From: Lachnoclostridium sp. | GTDB lineage: Bacteria > Bacteroidota > Bacteroidia > Bacteroidales > Muribaculaceae | Direction of reading: 5' to 3' | NCBI GenBank assembly: GCA_023667185.1 | Contig: JAMPAP010000012.1 | Coordinates: forward strand, 1 to 33,733 | Length of the DNA stretch: 33,733 bases | Shown here: positions 16,076-24,178 of the stretch, one piece after another | How the letters are laid out: every line of letters begins with the position of its first letter | Numbering within the stretch: position 1 is the stretch's first letter | Made by a program: the position numbers and the translations under genes | Notes under the pieces: generated by a model | Database searches by the model: none | Told to the model about the DNA's origin: nothing | The model's input: only the letters and a program-made list of their open reading frames with translations

Positions 16076-19000
16076 GTGAAAACTCTGTACAGAATAATAC
16101 GTCTGCTTGTCGTTTTCCTACTGTTGCTGGTCCCGGCGACAATAGTGCTTCTGTACGTCACGCTCTCAATTCCGGCAGTCCAAAACTATATCCGCGACGT
16201 CACCCAGACTGAGCTCACATCGCTGCTTGGCACGAGTGTTGCCGTTGGAAAGGTCGAAATTGCACCATTCAACCGAGTGACTATCTCTGACGTAACCATC
16301 AATGACGACAATGGCCGCAATGCTTTGACCATCCGTCATCTCGGCGCAGGCGTCTCACTGTCAGACCTCTTCATCCGTCAGAAAATCGTCTTTTCCTATG
16401 CCGAACTCATAGGTTTCGATATCAGTCTTTACCGCGATTCAGTAGGCTCACCTCTCAATATTGATCCGATTATCAATCGCTTGAAAGGTGACGGCTCTGA
16501 CAAAGACGATAAATTCACACTTGCCGTGACCACTGTGGTCATACGACACGGCTCCTTGTCATACGATATATTATCGGCCACGGTAGCCGACTCTAACCGT
16601 TTTGACCCTCAACATCTGACCCTCAGCAATCTGCGGGCTGATATAAAAATCCCTGCAGCCGGCGCTGACAAAGTTGACATCGAGATCAAACGTCTGGCAG
16701 CCACTGAGTCAAGCGGATTACATCTCGATAATCTCCGTATGAACGTGGCGATGGATCGACAGTCGGCCACAGTGGCTGACCTCGCCATTGATTTCGGTGA
16801 ATCACGCCTCGCCTTCAATGATATACACCTTGATTTCTCACCGTTAGCAATGCCGTCGGAGGATTTGGGTTCAAAAAGCATCAGTATTGCCACTTTGGCC
16901 GGATCTCACATTTATCCCGCTGACTTCTCGGCATTCGATCCTCGTCTGGCCGACATCACCACCGGCATTGATATCCAGCTGGACGTTGAAGGCCCACTTA
17001 ACAACCTTGACATCAACACTTTTAGTCTGACTGCAACCGACAGCATTGCTTCAATTTCCACCCATGGGACAATAGACAATCTTCTCTCTGGTCACCCCGT
17101 AATCTCTCTGCATCGACTGAACATCTCGGCTGATGGACGAAAAGCCGTTAACGTGATACGCCCTTTCAGTCGTCTATCTGAACCTGCTGAACGATTTCTC
17201 GCGGCTTGTGGTCACGTCAGTCTCTTGTCTGACATCGACTTAGCTATAGCCCCATTTGATATGTCAATTGATGGCTCAGTAATTATGGATGCTGGAACAA
17301 TAGATGTTGACGCCCGAATTTGGAAAAAATCTTCTTCCTCGCCTATTGATATCGACGGCCACATTTCATCGGTAAATCTCAATCCATCAGCTGCACATGA
17401 AAGCCTTGCCAGACTGACAGCCCTGACCATGGAACTCGATACCCGCCTGACCATTGACGGCAAAGACTCCAAAGGTCAGCTTACAGCTGAAATTCCAGCT
17501 CTTACCTTCGACGATAATGAACTTGGCGGAATAAATCTTATCGCATCAGTGGCCGATCGTCATCTCTTCGCCGAGTTATCGTCATCCGGCGAACATCTTA
17601 ACTTCTCTTCATCAGGTGAAATTGATTTCTCTTCATCAGTGCCTCTTTCTACTATTTCCGGTCAATTTTCAGCTATTGACCTCTCACCCTTTATCACCAG
17701 AGGCAAATTCTCAGATACCGCATTATCTTTTGATCTTAATGCCTCAGTATCAGGTACATCCATTGACGAATTTAACGGCGCAGTTGACATTACCGACCTC
17801 TCGGCCTGGAATCTTGACACCGGCAAGCGAATGTCAATCAACAAGATAGCTGTAGAATGTAACGATATCGATTCCATCAAAACACTCTCCATTAACTCTG
17901 ATATCCTCAAGGCATCAGCATCAGGACAATTTAAATTTTCTACTCTCGCTACCTCGGTAACTGACATTTTAAGCCATGTTTATCCAGCCTTAATCGCTGC
18001 CCCTGACCATAAGTTAATGGCAGATAATCAAATCGATACCCACATAGTCCTCCTCCCCGACTCATCACTTGCATCTTACATGGATCTGCCGGTGCGTATC
18101 GTCCACCCCATCGATATTGCCGGTTTTATTGATTCAGAAAACGGCCTGATTTCGCTCAACGTCGATGCCCCGTATCTCCTTCAGAAAACCAAGTTGATAG
18201 AGTCAAGCGTGATATCGGCATTTATTGACGGTAACAATACCCGCTCCGAGCTAATGCTCACCACCGTAATGCCCACCAAGCATGGTCCTTTGACACTGAC
18301 TCTCAATTCGGAAGGAGCCATCAACACCGCAGCCACTGACATCTCATGGAAAGTCAACCGCGAGCACGACTATCATGGTAATTTCCGCTTCGATACATCA
18401 TTTGAAGCCGATACCGTGGATGCCCGCAAAGAGCTTGTTACGTCGATCAATATCAACCCCTCGACCATGATTTTCAACGACACGGCCTGGACTGTCAATC
18501 CCTCCGAGATAAATATTCGTCCCGGGCTGGTATCTGTCAACGATTTTCATGCCGGCCGCGAAGGCCAGCATATCATTATCGATGGTAAGGCCTCGGCTGA
18601 CTCTACCGATGTCATCAAGCTACAGCTCCGTGACATCGACCTGGACTATGTATTCGAGACTCTGAATATCAGCAATGTAATGTTTGGTGGAAATGCCACC
18701 GGTGACTTCTTCGCATCCCACCTCATGAGCGGCAACCCGGTACTTTACACGGATAATCTTCTGGTGCGCCACCTGAGTTATAACAACTGCGTGATGGGCG
18801 ACGGACAGATCCGCAGTGCATGGCATAATGATAATCAGTCAGTCACCATCGACGCTGACATCACTCAGGCCGACGGCCGTCATTCGATAATAAATGGCAT
18901 GATTCGTCCTATGGCCGAGGAACTTGACTTCAAGTTTAAAGCTGATCGAGCCCCGGTAGGTTTCCTCAAGCCATTCATGTCAGCTTTTACTTCTGACGTC

Positions 19001-20653
19001 AGCGGCTTTGCAACCGGTGACGCCCACCTCTACGGCACATTCAAGCTCATCGACATGACAGGCGAGATACTTGCCGAAGACCTGAAAATGAAGCTCGACT
19101 TCACTAATACGGTATATTCCGTCCGCCGAGATTCCGTCCATATCACACCCGGCCGCATTGACTTCTCTGACGTAAAACTATATGACGTATACGACCACGA
19201 AGCACGTCTGACAGGCCACGTCACCCACAAGTGTTTCAAAGAACCTACATTCCTCTTTGAGATCACTGATGCTAAAGATTTCCTTTGCTACGACATCAAC
19301 GAGCGCACAACCACTGATCCCTGGTATGGCCGAATCTTCGGTAATGGTGGCGTCACCGTCAAAGGTTGGCCCGGAATGGTCAACATCGACGTCAGAATGT
19401 CAACGGCACCAAATTCTAATTTCACATTCGTAATATCTGATGCCGAGCAGGCCACAGAATACAACTTTATCACTTTCCGAGACCGCGACAAAGCACGCAA
19501 GGACTCATTAGCCGTCGCTGACCGTCTTCCGCTCCTGATCCGCCGCATGCACGAGCGAGCAAAAGTAGAGGAGCAGGGACCACCTACGGATTATGTCATG
19601 AATTTCACTGTGGACGTCAACCCGTCAGCTCTTCTTACTCTCGTCATGGACCCTGTAGGAGGCGACCGCATTAAGGCTCACGGCTCCGGAACCATGCGCA
19701 TGAACTACTCCTCGACCGGTGACCTCCGTATGTATGGTCAATACAAGATCGTATCCGGAAGTTACAATTTCACCCTCCAGGATATATTTCTTAAAGATTT
19801 CACTATCGTAGAAGGCAGCTCTATCGAATTTAACGGCGATCCCTATGCTGCAACACTTAATATTAAGGCAGCTTACGCCGTCAATGCTAACCTTACTGAC
19901 CTTGACGAATCATTCGCTCAGGATAAGGAACTTAACCGCACAAACGTTCCCGTCAACGCGCTGCTGCTTGTAACCGGCGATATGCGTCAGCCTGAAATTG
20001 ACTTCGATATTGAGTTTCCTACACTTACGCGCGACGTAGACCGCAAGGTGCGCTCCATCGTTTCCACAAAGGACATGATGAACCGCCAGATTATTTACCT
20101 GCTGGCACTCAACCGTTTCTACACCCCTGACTATATGAACGCTACCCGTGGCAACGAACTCGTTTCGGTAGCATCTTCCACAATATCATCGCGCCTGTCG
20201 TCAATGCTCGGCCAACTCAGCGACAAGTGGAGCATCGCTCCTAACTTCCGAAGCGACCGCGGCGACTTCTCTGATGTGGAAGTCGATGTAGCTCTTTCAT
20301 CGCATCTGCTCAACAATCGTCTGCTCCTTAACGGCAACTTCGGCTATCGCGATAAGTCGCTCAACAACAACAGCTTTATCGGCGATTTCGACATCCGCTA
20401 TCTCCTTAACCGCTCCGGTTCAATAGCCCTCAAAGCTTACAACCGATATAACGATCAGAACTATTATCTCAAAAGCGCGCTCACGACTCAAGGTGTCGGC
20501 ATCGTATTCAAGCGCGATTTCGACAACATTTTCTCATTCCTCCGCCCGGTAGTGCGATGGTGGAACCAACGAAAACAAACGACTAATTCCTCCGCTGATG
20601 ACGGCGATTCTGAGCCAGCTCCTCAGCAAACTGATTCGGAAATTCAAGAGTGA
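16076..20653 (+). CDS. tamB: TamB-family inter-membrane transport/assembly protein (AsmA-like superfamily)
   Basis: The start is GTG, two bases after the preceding stop; it yields MKTLYRIIRLLVVFLLLLVP, an N-terminal inner-membrane anchor (about 8-30). The remaining roughly 1490 residues are dominated by short beta strands with hydrophobic alternation, as expected for the long groove-shaped TamB/AsmA-like beta-taco. The C-terminal TamB (DUF490) domain is recognisable near 1170-1490, with MNYSSTGDLRMYGQYKIVSGSYNFTLQDIFLKDFTI-type strands and VPVNALLLVTGDMRQPEIDFDIEFPT. It ends in an Asp/Gln/Glu-rich tail. The family links inner and outer membranes and works with TamA-type barrels, here the divergently encoded TamL. 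Its last 71 bp overlap the 3' end of lgt on the other strand. Confidence 0.93.
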   Translation: MKTLYRIIRLLVVFLLLLVPATIVLLYVTLSIPAVQNYIRDVTQTELTSLLGTSVAVGKVEIAPFNRVTISDVTINDDNGRNALTIRHLGAGVSLSDLFIRQKIVFSYAELIGFDISLYRDSVGSPLNIDPIINRLKGDGSDKDDKFTLAVTTVVIRHGSLSYDILSATVADSNRFDPQHLTLSNLRADIKIPAAGADKVDIEIKRLAATESSGLHLDNLRMNVAMDRQSATVADLAIDFGESRLAFNDIHLDFSPLAMPSEDLGSKSISIATLAGSHIYPADFSAFDPRLADITTGIDIQLDVEGPLNNLDINTFSLTATDSIASISTHGTIDNLLSGHPVISLHRLNISADGRKAVNVIRPFSRLSEPAERFLAACGHVSLLSDIDLAIAPFDMSIDGSVIMDAGTIDVDARIWKKSSSSPIDIDGHISSVNLNPSAAHESLARLTALTMELDTRLTIDGKDSKGQLTAEIPALTFDDNELGGINLIASVADRHLFAELSSSGEHLNFSSSGEIDFSSSVPLSTISGQFSAIDLSPFITRGKFSDTALSFDLNASVSGTSIDEFNGAVDITDLSAWNLDTGKRMSINKIAVECNDIDSIKTLSINSDILKASASGQFKFSTLATSVTDILSHVYPALIAAPDHKLMADNQIDTHIVLLPDSSLASYMDLPVRIVHPIDIAGFIDSENGLISLNVDAPYLLQKTKLIESSVISAFIDGNNTRSELMLTTVMPTKHGPLTLTLNSEGAINTAATDISWKVNREHDYHGNFRFDTSFEADTVDARKELVTSININPSTMIFNDTAWTVNPSEINIRPGLVSVNDFHAGREGQHIIIDGKASADSTDVIKLQLRDIDLDYVFETLNISNVMFGGNATGDFFASHLMSGNPVLYTDNLLVRHLSYNNCVMGDGQIRSAWHNDNQSVTIDADITQADGRHSIINGMIRPMAEELDFKFKADRAPVGFLKPFMSAFTSDVSGFATGDAHLYGTFKLIDMTGEILAEDLKMKLDFTNTVYSVRRDSVHITPGRIDFSDVKLYDVYDHEARLTGHVTHKCFKEPTFLFEITDAKDFLCYDINERTTTDPWYGRIFGNGGVTVKGWPGMVNIDVRMSTAPNSNFTFVISDAEQATEYNFITFRDRDKARKDSLAVADRLPLLIRRMHERAKVEEQGPPTDYVMNFTVDVNPSALLTLVMDPVGGDRIKAHGSGTMRMNYSSTGDLRMYGQYKIVSGSYNFTLQDIFLKDFTIVEGSSIEFNGDPYAATLNIKAAYAVNANLTDLDESFAQDKELNRTNVPVNALLLVTGDMRQPEIDFDIEFPTLTRDVDRKVRSIVSTKDMMNRQIIYLLALNRFYTPDYMNATRGNELVSVASSTISSRLSSMLGQLSDKWSIAPNFRSDRGDFSDVEVDVALSSHLLNNRLLLNGNFGYRDKSLNNNSFIGDFDIRYLLNRSGSIALKAYNRYNDQNYYLKSALTTQGVGIVFKRDFDNIFSFLRPVVRWWNQRKQTTNSSADDGDSEPAPQQTDSEIQE

Positions 20654-21455
20654 CCGGCTTGTTGACCAACGCATAGATTATCAATCCGATACCGGCAAGT
20701 ATAAATGGCACACTGAGCCACTGTCCCATATTCAGTGTCATCCCAGCCTCAAATGCCACTTGATCATTCTTGATAAACTCTATCAAGAAACGAGGCACGA
20801 AGATTCCGAGGAAAAACACTCCGAATATCAAGCCCGGACGGCGCTCGGCATTGCGCTTCCAGTACATCCACATCAGTAGCGCAAACAGTGCAAAGTAACA
20901 CAGCGCCTCATATATCTGTGTAGGATGACATGCCTGACCATAGTACATCTCCTGCCATTCCCTCGACCTTACAAACATAAAGCCCCAGGGCAGATCCGTT
21001 GCATGGCCGAAGATCTCCGAGTTCATCAGATTGCCGAGGCGTATCAAGCCTCCTACAAGAGCTATGGGTATCACCAGACGGTCAAATGTCCATATAGGAT
21101 TACGCTTGGTAGTGAATATCGAGTAGCACAGCACACCTATGATAATGCCTATCGTACCGCCATGACTCGCCAGCCCCCCCTGCCATACATATAATATCTT
21201 TATCGGATCCTGTGAATACACATCCCATTCGTAGAAAAATACATGACCCAGTCGAGCACCTATTATCGTGCCCGCCACGGTCCACATCAACAATATGCTG
21301 AGCCATCTTTCTGGGGCTCCCTCATGCTTATAAATTCTCGACTCTATCTCATATCCTATGATAAAGCCTATCATGAAAGCAAGGCTATACCACCTTATCT
21401 GGATAAAACCATTATAAAGAAACGGGCTTACGTCCCATGTTACAAAATCAAGCAT
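20583..21455 (-). CDS. lgt: Prolipoprotein diacylglyceryl transferase
   Basis: This inner-membrane enzyme moves diacylglycerol from phosphatidylglycerol to the lipobox cysteine, the first step of lipoprotein maturation; the window encodes several of its likely substrates. The 290 residues contain about seven hydrophobic helices. Family landmarks are IRWYSLAFMIGFIIG near the start, GGLASHGGTIGIIIG, and the Lgt signature GGLIRLGNLMNSEIFG, followed by the HPTQIYEAL and RFLIEFIKNDQ segments. The start overlaps the stop of the preceding DUF695 gene by 8 nt, suggesting translational coupling. The 3' end overlaps tamB, transcribed in the opposite direction, by 71 bp with no terminator between them. 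Confidence 0.96.
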   Translation of the reverse strand: MLDFVTWDVSPFLYNGFIQIRWYSLAFMIGFIIGYEIESRIYKHEGAPERWLSILLMWTVAGTIIGARLGHVFFYEWDVYSQDPIKILYVWQGGLASHGGTIGIIIGVLCYSIFTTKRNPIWTFDRLVIPIALVGGLIRLGNLMNSEIFGHATDLPWGFMFVRSREWQEMYYGQACHPTQIYEALCYFALFALLMWMYWKRNAERRPGLIFGVFFLGIFVPRFLIEFIKNDQVAFEAGMTLNMGQWLSVPFILAGIGLIIYALVNKPVTLEFPNQFAEELAQNRRHQRRN

Positions 21456-21888
21456 TACTTTCTAGTTTTAAGCGGGTCATTTCGTCATATTCGGCCCAGT
21501 CAGGGTCATTCTCGGTATAAATCTTTAGCGGCAGAAGGGGGAACGGCGCCAAGACTTCGTTGACCTTACGGCCGAAGATATTTGTCGACAGCGTATAGAA
21601 TATCCAATTACGCTCACCGGCACCGGTATAGATACCTGTCATCACCGCTACAGGATCCTTGCGAAATTCTCCATCAAGAGCATCTTGCACCTGCTCCATC
21701 AGGCGGGACGTCTCCTCCGATGGCATACCGGCCGATGATGACTCATCGTAAGTCCACGTAATCTCCACACGGATATTGAACTTCGGGTTGTCGCGGAATT
21801 TCTTTACGTTCTCGCGCCCGGAGACCATCACGAGGCGGCCATCTTCGCTCTCTGCCGGAGCTGTCCACCATTCATTATTATCGTTCAT
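21448..21888 (-). CDS. DUF695-like cytoplasmic protein of unknown function
   Basis: Starting at MNDNNEWW (an ATG four codons upstream is less likely), this 146-residue protein has no signal or membrane segment. The pattern EWWTAPAESEDGRLVMVSGRENV at the start, IRVEITWTYDE in the middle, and a C-terminal WIFYTLSTNIFGRKVNEVL segment resemble the DUF695 family, whose role is not known. Its stop codon overlaps the lgt start (8-nt overlap), so the two are very likely co-translated. A TAGTTTTG promoter box lies about 20 nt upstream. Confidence 0.7.
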   Translation of the reverse strand: MNDNNEWWTAPAESEDGRLVMVSGRENVKKFRDNPKFNIRVEITWTYDESSSAGMPSEETSRLMEQVQDALDGEFRKDPVAVMTGIYTGAGERNWIFYTLSTNIFGRKVNEVLAPFPLLPLKIYTENDPDWAEYDEMTRLKLESNA

Positions 21889-21908
21889 ACCTATTATCAA
21901 TATTTTTG

Positions 21909-21916
21909 CAAAACTA
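21909..21916 (-). promoter_or_regulatory. -7 box for the DUF695-lgt pair (TAGTTTTG)
   Basis: TAGTTTTG on the minus strand fits TAnnTTTG and lies 20 nt before the ATG. No good -33 TTTG is seen at the expected distance (sequence there is CTGGTGG). Confidence 0.5.
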
Positions 21917-21956
21917 CAAAAAATTTTCGAACCACCAGCTATCCCGCAATCGAAAA

Positions 21957-21980
21957 GCGGAGAGCCCGTGAGCCCTCCGC
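21957..21980 (-). terminator. Terminator after the coiled-coil lipoprotein gene
   Basis: On the minus strand GCGGAGGGCT and GGCTCTCCGC pair over 10 bp, with two G-U wobbles, around a CACG loop. TTTT follows directly. It lies 34 nt past the lipoprotein stop. The wobble pairs exist only on the minus strand, which fixes its direction. Confidence 0.8.
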
Positions 21981-22013
21981 CTTCAGAATATAGATGATTA
22001 ATTATGGAGTGTT

Positions 22014-22889
22014 TCAGTCTACTTGTATTACGAGGAAGTTGCTGAGCTCCCAGAATCGACTGGGATTAGTGATTTTCACAACTGACTGGCCGGAAGCGTC
22101 CTGAACTATTACATAGCTCTCCTTGGGCTGTGAGGTCATCACTTTGGCTTTCTTGCTATGGGTAGGAATTTCAGTCAGAGTGCGACGGTCGGCAGTAGTG
22201 AAGTAAGCTTTGTCGAAGTCGCCCTGCATAACTTTGGTTTTGCCGAGGAATTTCTTCTCAAGGATACCACGCTCTTTGAGCTCCTTGTTGGTGCCTATGG
22301 CGTAGTAGCAAGCATTGGCGGCGTCTTCAGCTTTCTTTACTTCGGCTGCAGAGGTCTCTTTGACTTGTACGATGTCGTTGTTAAGAGAGTCAACAGTGGT
22401 GTTGAGATCTGACACAGTGCGGTCAAGCTCGGAGATGCGGATATTGGCCGCTTCGAGTTGGTTAGTCAGAGTTGCTATTTCAGTCTGCTGTTCTGCGATC
22501 TGCGACTTGAGGTTCTGGATGGTACGCGATAATGTGGAGTTGTTTTTCTCTGATGAAGCGAGTTTGGCTTCGAGTTCTTCGAGTCGCTGGCGGCGCTCCT
22601 GAAGAGCCTGCTGGATGGCGATCATATCATTTTTCACCTGCTCCTTTCGCGAGGCTGACTCTTTGCCAAGGCCACCGGGAGTGGCAATGATTTTTTCGAG
22701 ATCTTTAATCTGGCTCATGCCTTCGGATATGTCGTTGACCAGCACGAGGAGGCTATCCTGTGTGGCGAGAGTCTCGCGGAGGTCTTCGCGCAACTGGTCA
22801 TTGCTTTCTTCGGCCTGGCGTAGTTTGTCACCATTGCAGGCTGTCAACATCCCTAATGTGACAGTGGCGAGAATAAATAGTTTTTTCAT
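22014..22889 (-). CDS. Coiled-coil lipoprotein (possibly Cbp1-type adhesin family)
   Basis: This 291-residue lipoprotein has a signal ending LTA-Cys18. Residues about 22-195 are a long predicted coiled coil rich in Glu, Gln, Leu and Asn heptads (LRETLATQDSLLVLVNDI; LEELEAKLASSEKNNSTL; LEAANIRISELDRTV). A compact C-terminal domain (about 200-291) contains ACYYAIGTNKELKERGILEKKF and ends in SRFWELSNFLVIQVD. It resembles a family annotated in Bacteroidales as Cbp1-type collagen-binding adhesins; I recognise the pattern only loosely and would not infer collagen binding from it. The start codon overlaps the rsmI stop (ATGA), so it is translated with rsmI. A strong terminator follows. Confidence 0.75.
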   Translation of the reverse strand: MKKLFILATVTLGMLTACNGDKLRQAEESNDQLREDLRETLATQDSLLVLVNDISEGMSQIKDLEKIIATPGGLGKESASRKEQVKNDMIAIQQALQERRQRLEELEAKLASSEKNNSTLSRTIQNLKSQIAEQQTEIATLTNQLEAANIRISELDRTVSDLNTTVDSLNNDIVQVKETSAAEVKKAEDAANACYYAIGTNKELKERGILEKKFLGKTKVMQGDFDKAYFTTADRRTLTEIPTHSKKAKVMTSQPKESYVIVQDASGQSVVKITNPSRFWELSNFLVIQVD

Positions 22890-23623
22890 AATGTTTTCTG
22901 TTTTGAAACGTTGATGTCTTTATATTTATTAGTGTGGACTTTGGAAACGTCAGTCTCGCATTGTCCTATAACTATAACAATTTCACCCCTCGGATTGTTG
23001 TCAGTGAAGTGCTGAATTAATTCAGCGAGGGTTCCGCGTACGGTGGTTTCGTGAAGTTTTGATATTTCGCGGGATACTGACGCCGGCCTCTCCGCACCAC
23101 ACACTTCGGCAAGCTGCTCGAGGGTCTTTACCAGCCGCAATGGTGATTCGTAAACTATTGACGTGCAGTCACTTGCGGCAATTTTTTCGAGCCTTGTACG
23201 ACGCCCTTTTTTCGGGGGGAGGAAGCCTTCGAAGGTGAAGCGGTCGCAAGGAAGTCCGGAGTTGACAAGTGCAGGCACAAAAGCCGTTGGGCCGGGCAGG
23301 GTAATCACCTCGATGCCACGGCGCCGACACTCGCGGCTGAGCATGAATCCGGGGTCACTTATTCCTGGCGTTCCGGCGTCAGAGATAAGTGCTATAGTCT
23401 CGCCGGCCTCCACACGGTCAATCAGCGGAGCCACTGTGGCATGCTCGTTGTACTTATGATGACTGACAAGAGGCGTCGTTATGCCAAATTGCTTCATCAG
23501 CGGAGCACTTGTGCGCGTGTCCTCGGCAAGTATAAGCGAGGCATCCTTGAGCACCTCTACAGCGCGGGGTGTCATGTCGGCCATATTGCCTACGGGGGTC
23601 GGGACGATATAAAGTGCGCTCAT
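22886..23623 (-). CDS. rsmI: 16S rRNA (cytidine-1402-2'-O)-methyltransferase
   Basis: This SAM-dependent tetrapyrrole-methylase-fold enzyme methylates the ribose of C1402 in the decoding centre of 16S rRNA. Diagnostic segments are YIVPTPVGNMADMTPRAVEVL at the start, LAEDTRTSAPLM, LISDAGTPGISDPG (the SAM-binding loop), LPGPTAFVPALVNSGLP and the late FEGFLPPKKGRR. The length of 245 residues fits. Its ATG overlaps the TAA of the upstream 165-aa gene by one base (TAATG), and its own TGA overlaps the start of the coiled-coil lipoprotein by four bases (ATGA). The three genes thus form one translationally coupled unit. Confidence 0.95.
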   Translation of the reverse strand: MSALYIVPTPVGNMADMTPRAVEVLKDASLILAEDTRTSAPLMKQFGITTPLVSHHKYNEHATVAPLIDRVEAGETIALISDAGTPGISDPGFMLSRECRRRGIEVITLPGPTAFVPALVNSGLPCDRFTFEGFLPPKKGRRTRLEKIAASDCTSIVYESPLRLVKTLEQLAEVCGAERPASVSREISKLHETTVRGTLAELIQHFTDNNPRGEIVIVIGQCETDVSKVHTNKYKDINVSKQKTL

Positions 23624-24120
23624 TAGCAGGGATAGCAGGGGGTGATCAGTGCTATAAAATCTTTTACATCTTCATTGTCGGCATCCCAGGCCAGGTCATT
23701 ATATAGATAGTCCTCGGCCTCCTCTATCGAACTCATAGCCTGAAGCACAGCGAGTGTCTCGACAAACTCACTCTCGGAATTCATGAAAAGCTCGCGGCGA
23801 AAGCGGAATTTATCGTTCAAATTAAATACTGACGTGATCTTAGGAGCGGCCGGAGAAGCGACCGGGGCTGCCGGTACAGGAGACGGTGTAGGCTCGGCAT
23901 CCTCTTCTTCCTCAAATATAACTGATTTTGCCACAGCCTCCTGCTCCTGCTTTTCCATCATTTCACAGTCTGTAGCCGCAAAAGCTTCTGCAAGTGCCGC
24001 AGTCTTCTGGCGTAGCAGCTGATCCACCTCTGCCGGAGTATCTTCAGCACGCTGCTGCTTTAGCTTCAGTAGCCCCTCTATCTCAAGGGTCAGATCAAAT
24101 AGTTGATTATAGTCCATCAT
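23623..24120 (-). CDS. Conserved-looking acidic protein, function unknown, upstream of rsmI
   Basis: The product has 165 residues, or 164 if the second of two adjacent ATGs is used. An N-terminal helical segment (MDYNQLFDLTLEIEGLLKLKQQ) is followed by an acidic patch (EEEEDAE) and a Pro/Ala/Ser linker (about 80-93). The C-terminal domain reads KFRFRRELFMNSESEFVETLAVLQAM through EEAEDYLYNDLAWDADNEDVKDFIALI. There is no signal peptide. The two-part layout, a helix then a linker then a small acidic domain, would suit an adaptor protein, but I do not recognise a named family. Its stop overlaps the rsmI start by one base, and a well-formed promoter lies 27 nt upstream, so it heads the rsmI operon. 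Confidence 0.75.
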   Translation of the reverse strand: MMDYNQLFDLTLEIEGLLKLKQQRAEDTPAEVDQLLRQKTAALAEAFAATDCEMMEKQEQEAVAKSVIFEEEEDAEPTPSPVPAAPVASPAAPKITSVFNLNDKFRFRRELFMNSESEFVETLAVLQAMSSIEEAEDYLYNDLAWDADNEDVKDFIALITPCYPC

Positions 24121-24146
24121 TAATGCTTATCTATAGAAAAGTGGTG

Positions 24147-24178
24147 CAAACTTACTCTAAAAATACTCCAAAAGCAAA
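24147..24178 (-). promoter_or_regulatory. Promoter of the rsmI operon (TTTG-N20-TAAGTTTG)
   Basis: On the minus strand TTTG (24178-24175) precedes TAAGTTTG (24154-24147) by exactly 20 nt, an ideal Bacteroidota promoter. It overlaps the last codons of dacB, showing that the 165-aa/rsmI/lipoprotein unit can be transcribed independently of dacB. Confidence 0.75.
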
